Assembly (NCBI GenBank): GCA_937997955.1
Contig: CALLDR010000151.1
Coordinates: 1-22,680, forward strand
Source of the DNA: an uncultured Emergencia sp.
Lineage (GTDB): Bacteria; Bacillota; Clostridia; Peptostreptococcales; Anaerovoracaceae
DNA: 22,680 nucleotides
Direction of reading: 5' to 3'
Part shown: piece after piece, positions 17,273 through 22,680 of the stretch
How positions within the stretch are numbered: position 1 is the stretch's first letter
Layout: each line of letters opens with the position of its first letter
Program-made: the position numbers and the translations under genes
Notes under the pieces: generated by a model
Database searches by the model: none
What the model was told of the DNA's origin: nothing
Seen by the model: only the letters and a program-made list of their open reading frames with translations

Positions 17273-18715
17273 ATGGAGTACAAAAAATCTCAACTGATCG
17301 GTCTGATCTTAGGCCCGGTCGTCGCAATTATCTTTTGTCTTTTGCCGGGAATTTCCGGTTTGACTCCAGTAGGCGTGAAAGCGCTGGGTTTGACATTGTG
17401 GATGGTTATCTGGTGGGTAACCACCGCGGTACCTATCTGGGTCACGGCCCTGCTGCCTATTGCAGGTTCTCTGGTGATGAGCCTTGCCGGAACAGAGGTG
17501 ACAGAGGAAGGCATCAGCGCATATGGTTCTTATGCCGCGCCGGTTACCGTCATGTGTCTGGGCGTATTCATTCTGGGCGCGGTGATCGAAAAATGGGGAC
17601 TGCATAAACGTATCGCGCTGAACATTATCAATATGGCAGGCGGAAAACCTAATATGGTCATCTTGGGTTTTGGTATCGCTACTGGTCTGATTTCTATGTT
17701 CATGTCTAACACGACCGCTGTAGCGATGCTGCTTCCGATCGCGATCGCGCTGCTGTCACAGCTGGGCATGACCAAAGAGGACGGTTTCTCTGTTGCGGTG
17801 ATCCTCATGGTCGCGTATGCCGGCTCCATCGGAGGCATGGCGACGCTGATCGGGTCCGGTACGAATATTTCTGCCGTAGGCCTGATCAAAGAGCTGTCCG
17901 GCGTCAGCATGAGCTTTACCGACTGGCTGATCATCGGTCTGCCGCTGACCATCGTGCTGATTCCTGCAACGGCTTTCCTTTTGGCAAAAATCTTCAAGGT
18001 CAAGGGTACGAATTTAGGAGATGTCAGTGTGATCAAAGATGAACTGAAAGCGCTGGGCAAGATGTCAAAGGGTGAAAAAATCAGCACTGTTTATATCATC
18101 GTGGCAATCCTGGGTTTCGTCTTCAACAACCAGATCGCGAAGGTGCTGCCGATGATTTCTAATGAAGGATTCGCCATCGTTCTGATGGTGCTGGCCTTTG
18201 TCATTCCGGTAGATCTGAAAAAAGGCCAGTTCCTCATGGACAGCAAGACTGCCATCGAAAAGACTTCCTGGAGCACCTTTATCCTGTTGGGCGGCGCTCT
18301 GACCCTGGGCGGTATCTTTAAAAATGCCGGTATCGCCGCATGGATCGCAGATGGTCTGGGATTCCTGGCCGCATGGCCTCCAATCCTGGTGCTGATCTTC
18401 CTCTCTGTAGTCGTAGCGATCTTGACAGAAGTGGTATCCAACTTCGTCGTCGTGGCAGCATTCTTGCCGGCCCTCTACGGATTGGCTGATGTCATCGGCA
18501 TGAATCCGATGTTCATCATGATGTCAGTATCTCTGTCCGCAAGCTTCGCGTATATGATGCCGACGGGAACTCCGCCAAACGCGCTGGTATTCGGAAGCGG
18601 CTATATCGAAATGAAGGACATGCTCAAAGCGGGTCTGGGCATCAAGATCGTTTCCATTATCGTATTCCCGATCATCATGTACGGTGTTGCGGCTCCGCTG
18701 TCACCGCTGTTCTAA
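17273..18715 (+). CDS. DASS/SLC13-family dicarboxylate transporter
   Basis: This is an inner-membrane carrier of the divalent anion:sodium symporter family, which imports C4-C6 di- and tricarboxylates, usually with Na+. The 480 residues form about a dozen hydrophobic spans. The first SNT motif is at 145-147 (MFMSNTTAVAMLLP). The second is SNF at 389-391 (EVVSNFVVVAAFLP). MPTGTPPNALVFGSGYI (429-445) is a strong family signature and GSGTNISAVG (194-203) is the matching element of the first half. A GAGGAGG ribosome binding site precedes the ATG. No promoter or terminator was seen between the lyase gene and this one, so it is probably the last gene of the sigma-54 operon and supplies its substrate. 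Confidence 0.9.
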   Translation: MEYKKSQLIGLILGPVVAIIFCLLPGISGLTPVGVKALGLTLWMVIWWVTTAVPIWVTALLPIAGSLVMSLAGTEVTEEGISAYGSYAAPVTVMCLGVFILGAVIEKWGLHKRIALNIINMAGGKPNMVILGFGIATGLISMFMSNTTAVAMLLPIAIALLSQLGMTKEDGFSVAVILMVAYAGSIGGMATLIGSGTNISAVGLIKELSGVSMSFTDWLIIGLPLTIVLIPATAFLLAKIFKVKGTNLGDVSVIKDELKALGKMSKGEKISTVYIIVAILGFVFNNQIAKVLPMISNEGFAIVLMVLAFVIPVDLKKGQFLMDSKTAIEKTSWSTFILLGGALTLGGIFKNAGIAAWIADGLGFLAAWPPILVLIFLSVVVAILTEVVSNFVVVAAFLPALYGLADVIGMNPMFIMMSVSLSASFAYMMPTGTPPNALVFGSGYIEMKDMLKAGLGIKIVSIIVFPIIMYGVAAPLSPLF

Positions 18716-18746
18716 GCAGTTTTTCATCATCTTTGTAAGAATCTAA

Positions 18747-18780
18747 CCCCCCCCCCGACCGTTGATGTGCCGGGGGTTTT
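18747..18780 (+). terminator. Intrinsic terminator after the transporter gene, with a C10 tract
   Basis: CCCCCG (ending 18757) pairs with CGGGGG (18771-18776), followed by TTTT. The 5' arm is embedded in a run of ten C residues (18747-18756). It lies between two convergent genes and ends the sigma-54 operon; a hairpin for the minus-strand gene is possible but lacks a T run. Confidence 0.8.
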
Positions 18781-18799
18781 GCTATGCACGGGCAAGCTT

Positions 18800-19819
18800 T
18801 TATTCCGGGCAGGTTTCGCGGAGAATCAGTCTGGCTTCGGTTCTTCGCGTCTGGATTTCCGCGGATGGGAACGGAGAACAGATCACTTGCCGGGCGATAT
18901 CTATCGCATTTCGGGCCATTTCCTTCGTCGGCATTTCGAGGACGGAAAGGGAGGGAACAGCGTATTTAGCCGCGTCGGGATCGCCGATGCCGAAGGAGAT
19001 CAGCTCTAAATCCTCCGGCAGGCGCAGTCCTTCCCGCTGAAAAAGGTAGGAGGCGCCCAGGGCGATGGTGTCAGTCATGGAAAAAACCGTAGAAGGACGG
19101 TTTTCCAGCCGCAAAAAGCTTCTCGCGGCGATCGTTCCTCCCCGGCAGCTGTCTTCTGCGTGGAATACATTCGCTTCTGGGATTCTGATGCCGGCCTGCT
19201 GGCAGCACTGCTTCAGAAGGTGAAGGCGGTGGTCGGCGGCGATGAAGGAATGATCGCTGCTGAATAGGGCGATTTCCTCACATCCCTTGGAAGAGAGCGT
19301 CTGGACGGCGTCCATAACCGCACGGTGATCATCGGCTATGGCGCTGTGATGATGAGCGGTCTGCCTGTTAAAGAGAATGAGAGGGAGCGGCGTATTCAGC
19401 TGTTCCAGATATTCCATATCGGCGGCAGAGGCGGCGCCGATGATGGCGGCGCTGTACTGGAAACGGCCGCACAGTTCTTTTTCTTCACACAGATGGTCGT
19501 TTTTATATGTTTTGATGATCAGGTCACAGTTGAAGTTCAACCGTTCTATTTCCGCGCGCAGTCCGTTTAGAATAACGGAGAGGTAGCTGGTTCTGTCGTC
19601 CAAGGGCCAATAGAAGGCGATGACCGGTTTCTCCTCCTGGGCGGAACGAAGCTTTCTGGCCGATGCGTTGGGCTGGTAGCCTAAGGCGGCGGCAGCTTCC
19701 AACACCTTTCTGCAGGTATCCTCCGCGACTCTCTTATCCTTTGCCTTTCCGTTGAGCACAAAGGACACGGTGGAAATGGAGACGCCGGCTTTAGCGGCAA
19801 CATCTTTGATGGTCGTCAT
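18800..19819 (-). CDS. LacI-family transcriptional repressor
   Basis: The 339-residue protein starts with a LacI helix-turn-helix (TIKDVAAKAGVSISTVSFVL, 3-22) and the hinge helix region YQPNASARKLRS (48-59). The periplasmic-binding-protein-like effector domain follows, including AIADDHRAVMDA and TDTIALGASYLFQREGLRLPEDLELISFG. It is transcribed away from a MatC/SLC13-like permease gene. Two palindromic AAAACGTTTT-core sites lie in the intergenic region, which indicates it controls that permease and itself. AGAGGAT precedes the ATG. Most LacI proteins sense sugars or nucleosides, so the pairing with a carboxylate-type permease is uncommon. The gene is tail-to-tail with the sigma-54 operon. Confidence 0.92.
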   Translation of the reverse strand: MTTIKDVAAKAGVSISTVSFVLNGKAKDKRVAEDTCRKVLEAAAALGYQPNASARKLRSAQEEKPVIAFYWPLDDRTSYLSVILNGLRAEIERLNFNCDLIIKTYKNDHLCEEKELCGRFQYSAAIIGAASAADMEYLEQLNTPLPLILFNRQTAHHHSAIADDHRAVMDAVQTLSSKGCEEIALFSSDHSFIAADHRLHLLKQCCQQAGIRIPEANVFHAEDSCRGGTIAARSFLRLENRPSTVFSMTDTIALGASYLFQREGLRLPEDLELISFGIGDPDAAKYAVPSLSVLEMPTKEMARNAIDIARQVICSPFPSAEIQTRRTEARLILRETCPE

Positions 19820-19849
19820 GGTGTATCCTCTTTCTGGTTTGTTGTATAT

Positions 19850-19878
19850 ATTGTTGCACGGCCAACTAGAATTGTCAA
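19850..19878 (-). promoter_or_regulatory. Possible sigma-A promoter of the lacI-family gene
   Basis: On the minus strand TTGACA (19878-19873) and AACAAT (19855-19850) are separated by 17 bases. The -35 is exact; the -10 matches four of six. It lies about 30 bases before the start codon, with operator 1 just upstream of the -35. Confidence 0.5.
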
Positions 19879-19892
19879 GGGATTATTGAAAG

Positions 19893-19916
19893 ATTTGTTA
19901 AAACGTTTTAACAAAT
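19893..19916. promoter_or_regulatory. LacI-family operator 1, perfect 24-bp palindrome
   Basis: A perfect 24-bp palindrome is centred between 19904 and 19905. Its core is GTTAAAACGTTTTAAC with the central CG typical of LacI/GalR operators. It sits between the divergent promoters, upstream of the permease -35. CcpA or another LacI-family protein could also recognise such a site. Confidence 0.8.
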
Positions 19917-19930
19917 AAAAAGAAAAGATA

Positions 19931-19959
19931 TTGACATTTTGCTAAAACGTTTTTATAAT
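19931..19959 (+). promoter_or_regulatory. Consensus sigma-A promoter of the permease gene with operator 2 in the spacer
   Basis: TTGACA (19931-19936) and TATAAT (19954-19959) are both perfect, with a 17-base spacer. The spacer carries CTAAAACGTTTTTA, centred at 19948/19949, a second copy of the operator core. The two operator centres are 44 bp apart, close to four helical turns, so a repressor could bind both on one face and block polymerase. Confidence 0.88.
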
Positions 19960-19967
19960 GAGCTTGC

Positions 19968-20006
19968 GGAATAAATCTGCAAAATGAATCTGCAAAATGA
20001 ATCTGC
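19968..20006 (+). repeat. Three tandem 13-bp repeats in the permease leader
   Basis: GGAATAAATCTGC (19968-19980) is followed by two identical AAAATGAATCTGC units (19981-19993 and 19994-20006), and then a partial GGAATGAACG. They fill the predicted 5' untranslated region between the promoter and the ribosome binding site. The units contain in-frame-looking ATG codons without ribosome binding sites. Confidence 0.7.
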
Positions 20007-20038
20007 GGAATGAACGAAATAGAAAGGACGTACAGAAG

Positions 20039-21295
20039 ATGAACACAGCAGCAATATCTCTCGTATTTTTTCTGGTGACGGTGATCGTCGGCATCGTATG
20101 CCGCGTTAACTGCGGTTTTGTCGCGATGATCACCAGCTTTATTTTGATACAGTTCTTTGCGGAAGACATATCTTTGGCAGAGATTTATAAAGATGGATGG
20201 CCCGTGAGCACCTTTTTCATGATGATGTCCGTTTTGCTGCTCTTTGGGATAGCGGGAGCCAACGGAACGATGGAGATCGTGGCCAAGCGGATCATACGCC
20301 TGACAGGAGGCCGAGTCAGCCTTCTGCCCCTTTGTGTGTTTCTGCTCACCTTTGTTCTGTCAGCGGGAGGCGCGGGGCCGGGGATCGCGCCTATGATGAT
20401 GGTCATCGCCATGGGAATCTGCAGAGAAACAGGACTCAGTTGCTTTATGATGGGCATCATCATCGAGTGCGGCGCAGGAGCAGGGGGCATGTCTCCGATT
20501 GCCACATCCGGCATCATCGCAGGCGATCTGGCAGCATCCATCGGCATTTCGGGCTATATAGCGCTGTGGATTCCCTATATTTTCGTCATGTGTACAGAAG
20601 CCCTGGCAGTGTATCTCTTTCGCGGCGGCCATAAAGCCGGGAAAAATGGAATTGTATCATTCTCCCAGGAGGTTCCGGCCATGAACCGGCATCAAAAGGA
20701 GACCTTGGCGGTCATCCTGTTAGTTCTCTGCGGCATGATCTTCTTTAAGATCGATATTCCCATGATGGCCATGGCAGGCGCAGCGATTCTTCTGATCCTT
20801 GGCGTCATGGAGGACAAAAAAGCCGTCGCCGCGGTAAATTGGAATACACTGCTGCTGGTGGCGGGGATGTACATGCTGATCACCGTGGTGGAAAAATGCG
20901 GCGGCATGGCTTTGATCTCTGACTTTTTGACCAGATGGATCACGCCGTGGTCGGGGACGGGAATCATGGCGCTGCTCAGCGGACTTATGGCTACGGTGAC
21001 CAGCGCTTCCGGCGTCGTTATGCCGACGCTGATTCCGATCTGCGGAGATATCGCGGCGCATTCAGGCGGCTGCATCAGCGCCGCGGCTTTAACAGCAGGC
21101 GTTGCCGCTGGGGCGAACTGCGCTTTTTTCAGCCCATTTTCTGTTCTGGGTTCCATGACCATCGCGCTGTATCCGGAAGAAGCAGACCGGCAGAAGCTGT
21201 TCCGCCGGCATTTGCAGGCGACGGTGCTGTCTGTCGCATTTGTTTCGATTCTGGGGTTTGCCGGACTGTTGAGCGCGCTGTGCCGGGCGGTGTAA
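20039..21295 (+). CDS. MatC/SLC13-like carboxylate permease (ion transporter superfamily)
   Basis: This 418-residue integral membrane protein is almost entirely hydrophobic, with about ten to twelve spans. The first half resembles the MatC N-terminal (dicarboxylate carrier) family, with LSAGGAGPGIAPMMMVIAMG and AGAGGMSPIATSGIIAG. The second half repeats the arrangement with TVTSASGVVMPTLIPI and GVAAGANCAFFSPFSVLG. It probably imports a malonate/dicarboxylate-like anion, but the substrate is not certain. I chose the ATG at 20039, with AGAAAGGACG upstream; the upstream ATG at 19997 lies inside the leader repeats and would add 14 polar residues unlike the family. It is under a consensus promoter with two LacI-type operators and diverges from the repressor gene. 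It seems to be a single-gene unit. Confidence 0.8.
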   Translation: MNTAAISLVFFLVTVIVGIVCRVNCGFVAMITSFILIQFFAEDISLAEIYKDGWPVSTFFMMMSVLLLFGIAGANGTMEIVAKRIIRLTGGRVSLLPLCVFLLTFVLSAGGAGPGIAPMMMVIAMGICRETGLSCFMMGIIIECGAGAGGMSPIATSGIIAGDLAASIGISGYIALWIPYIFVMCTEALAVYLFRGGHKAGKNGIVSFSQEVPAMNRHQKETLAVILLVLCGMIFFKIDIPMMAMAGAAILLILGVMEDKKAVAAVNWNTLLLVAGMYMLITVVEKCGGMALISDFLTRWITPWSGTGIMALLSGLMATVTSASGVVMPTLIPICGDIAAHSGGCISAAALTAGVAAGANCAFFSPFSVLGSMTIALYPEEADRQKLFRRHLQATVLSVAFVSILGFAGLLSALCRAV

Positions 21296-21309
21296 GATAC
21301 CGTCTTTCT
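21286..21309 (+). terminator. Weak possible terminator after the permease gene
   Basis: GGCGGT (21286-21291) pairs with ACCGTC (21299-21304) with one wobble, followed by TTTCT. The stem overlaps the stop codon and the T run is short, so termination would be partial at best. Confidence 0.35.
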
Positions 21310-21327
21310 GCCACGCTGTATTTCCCC

Positions 21328-21359
21328 TTGACTTTACTGTCAAAATGAGATATTATAAT
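21328..21359 (+). promoter_or_regulatory. Probable sigma-A promoter of the SPFH gene
   Basis: TTGACT (21328-21333) lies 17 bases before TATTAT (21351-21356), or 20 bases before the perfect TATAAT at 21354-21359; the first spacing is more likely. TTGAC is also half of an inverted repeat with GTCAA (21339-21343). A pair of palindromes follows immediately. Confidence 0.6.
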
Positions 21360-21377
21360 GATATCAAATTGATATCA
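21359..21377. promoter_or_regulatory. Twin TGATATCA palindromes, probable operator
   Basis: TGATATCA occurs at 21359-21366 and again at 21370-21377, separated by AAT. The centres are 11 bp apart, one helical turn. The first copy overlaps the end of the -10 region, so a bound protein would cover the transcription start. Ribbon-helix-helix proteins often bind tandem palindromes at such spacing, and one may be encoded two genes on (inference). Confidence 0.6.
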
Positions 21378-21425
21378 CATTTAAAGAACTGAAGTGTGTA
21401 ACCCAGAAGGGGAAAGGAGACGAAG

Positions 21426-22481
21426 ATGAAACACAAATCGGAAGAAGCATTGGAAAACAAATTGCAGAATATCGAGCAGAAGGAGATCCGGCCGGTCAGC
21501 GGCATGGTCATGCTGATCGTCATTACCGTCGGAGTGCTGGTATGCATCGGCGTGATCATAGCGGGAGGCTTTGCCATCGAGAGCGGCGCGACTGCCGCAG
21601 GCGTCGCCATGCTGGTGATCGGTCTTCTGGGCGTGGTGGCAGTTCCGATTCTGTACGCGGGCCTGCGGGCGGTTGGACCTAATGAGGCCCTGGTACTGAC
21701 CTTATTTGGAAATTATTACGGGACGATTTTGAGGCAGGGCTTTTACTTTGTTAATCCTTTTGCCTCATATAACAATCCTGCGTACTTGAAGGAAGCCGCA
21801 GCGGCCAAGGAAGTGGCGGCCCATGGGGAGAGGGGCCGCAAAAATCTGGTTACCGGCATGGCGCGGGTAAATGCCAAGAAAACCGTATCTCTGAAAAATA
21901 TCACGCTGAACAACGGTATCCAGAAGGTCAACGACGTCATGGGAAACCCGATCATCATCGGCGCTGTGGTCATCTGGAAGGTGGTCGATCCGACCAAGGC
22001 CGTGTTCAACGTAGAGGACTACACAGAATTTTTGTCCATTCAGACGGATTCTACCATAAGAAATATTGCAAGATTGTATCCATATGATATTATGGATGTA
22101 GAAGAAGACGAGCACGTGACGGAGAAGAGCCTGCGGGGCAGCTCCCAGGAGATCGCCGACAACATGAAGACAGAGCTGAACAAAAAAGTCGGCTTCGCGG
22201 GGCTGGAGATCGAGGAAGTGAGAATCACCCATCTGTCCTACGCGGAGGAAATCGCGGCGGCTATGCTGCGCAGACAGCAGGCTGAGGCAGTCATCGCGGC
22301 GAGAACAAAGATTGTCGACGGCGCTGTCAGCATGGTCAAGATGGCAATCGACAAGCTGGGCGAGGAGGAAGTGGTCGTGCTGGACGAAGAGCGGAAGGCG
22401 GCCATGGTATCCAACCTGATGGTGGTCCTTTGTTCGGACAAGGAAACCCAGCCTATCGTAAACAGCGGCAGCATCTACTAG
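21426..22481 (+). CDS. SPFH/band-7 domain membrane protein
   Basis: SPFH (stomatin/prohibitin/flotillin/HflK) proteins form membrane-associated oligomers that scaffold other proteins; a specific function here is not known. The 351 residues begin with a short charged segment, then two membrane spans (about 26-49 and 56-78). The SPFH domain follows from about residue 79, starting with RAVGPNEALVLTLFG and ending near THLSYAEEIAAAMLRRQQ. The C-terminal part (DGAVSMVKMAIDKL onward) is helical and probably drives oligomerisation. The ATG at 21426 follows GGAAAGGAG. A small protein gene with a coiled coil and a possible ribbon-helix-helix domain begins 60 bases later. This SPFH–small DNA-binding-protein arrangement appears to recur in Gram-positive bacteria (from memory, not checked). 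Confidence 0.88.
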   Translation: MKHKSEEALENKLQNIEQKEIRPVSGMVMLIVITVGVLVCIGVIIAGGFAIESGATAAGVAMLVIGLLGVVAVPILYAGLRAVGPNEALVLTLFGNYYGTILRQGFYFVNPFASYNNPAYLKEAAAAKEVAAHGERGRKNLVTGMARVNAKKTVSLKNITLNNGIQKVNDVMGNPIIIGAVVIWKVVDPTKAVFNVEDYTEFLSIQTDSTIRNIARLYPYDIMDVEEDEHVTEKSLRGSSQEIADNMKTELNKKVGFAGLEIEEVRITHLSYAEEIAAAMLRRQQAEAVIAARTKIVDGAVSMVKMAIDKLGEEEVVVLDEERKAAMVSNLMVVLCSDKETQPIVNSGSIY

Positions 22482-22541
22482 GTTTAAAGGGGTAAAAGGG
22501 TATTGCGAGATTACAACAAGTGAGATGAAATGGAGGCTTCC

Positions 22542-22680
22542 GTGGATTTAGACGAAAAGGAAAGGGCCTTGCGGGAACGGCTGGAACGCCTTGAACAGCT
22601 GGAAAAGGAGATCAAAGCCAAAGAAAAGGCCGTGAAACAGGCTGAAAAGGCAAAAAAGCAGGTTATCCTGCGAATCGCTC
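22542..22680 (+). CDS. N-terminal part of a coiled-coil protein, possibly with an Arc-like ribbon-helix-helix domain (partial)
   Basis: The frame is open to the right edge, giving 46 residues. I prefer the GTG at 22542 because GGAGG (22532-22536) lies five bases upstream; an in-frame ATG at 22530 would overlap that site and has no good ribosome binding site of its own. The visible part is a highly charged helix with heptad-like leucines (ALRERLERLEQLEKEIKA), followed by a lysine-rich stretch and KKQVILRIA. The last segment resembles the beta strand that opens an Arc/MetJ ribbon-helix-helix domain, but the domain itself is beyond the window. The frame lies downstream of the SPFH gene in what looks like one operon. 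Confidence 0.6.
   Translation, partial: MDLDEKERALRERLERLEQLEKEIKAKEKAVKQAEKAKKQVILRIA

Noticed and set aside
19997..20038. Upstream ATG as the start of the permease
   Set aside because: It lies within the tandem leader repeats, lacks a ribosome binding site and would add 14 polar residues; the ATG at 20039 has AGAAAGGACG upstream.

Overview
The window looks like a chromosomal segment of a Gram-positive anaerobe of the Clostridia. The grounds are the gene order ftsK/spoIIIE–rimO–pgsA–cinA–recA, typical of Bacillota; strong AGGAGG-type ribosome binding sites with occasional TTG/GTG starts; intrinsic terminators; a LexA box of the Gram-positive GAAC-N4-GTTC type at recA; and an archaeal/fungal-type aspartate-semialdehyde dehydrogenase, which also occurs in Clostridia. 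An Anaerovoracaceae/Emergencia-like host is a guess only. No rRNA, tRNA, CRISPR array, insertion sequence or clear pseudogene was seen, and no stretch longer than about 220 bases lacks a gene.

Left half (1-10218), housekeeping. The tail of an unidentified gene ends at a terminator. A good sigma-A promoter and a short leader that may fold precede asd. It is followed on the same strand, with small gaps or overlap, by uppP (cell-wall lipid carrier recycling), an FtsK/SpoIIIE DNA translocase, rimO (S12 methylthiotransferase), pgsA-type phosphatidyltransferase and cinA. recA has two tandem promoters, the proximal one carrying a LexA box at its start point. A nitroreductase follows and ends at a perfect 11-bp terminator.

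Middle (10267-18780), metabolic accessory block. A stand-alone acyl-ACP thioesterase comes first. An apparent operon follows: an ornithine cyclodeaminase/mu-crystallin family protein, a creatininase family amidohydrolase and a sigma-54 activator (PrpR-type sensor, PAS, AAA+, Fis-type HTH). After the activator's terminator there is a near-perfect sigma-54 promoter (-24/-12) in front of a class III (CaiB/BaiF) CoA-transferase, an HMG-CoA-lyase family aldolase and a DASS/SLC13-type dicarboxylate transporter. Together these three can form a minimal route: import a branched hydroxy-dicarboxylate (such as 3-hydroxy-3-methylglutarate or citramalate), activate it by CoA transfer, and cleave the CoA ester. 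The adjacent activator is the obvious candidate regulator. This is the most interesting system in the window; the substrate is inferred.

Right part (18800-22680). A LacI-family repressor on the minus strand diverges from a second carboxylate-type (MatC/SLC13-like) permease. Two palindromic operators lie between them, one inside the spacer of a consensus sigma-A promoter. Last comes a two-TM SPFH/band-7 protein, followed by the start of a coiled-coil protein whose last visible residues look like the entry to a ribbon-helix-helix (Arc-like) domain. Two TGATATCA palindromes one helical turn apart lie at the likely start site of that pair.
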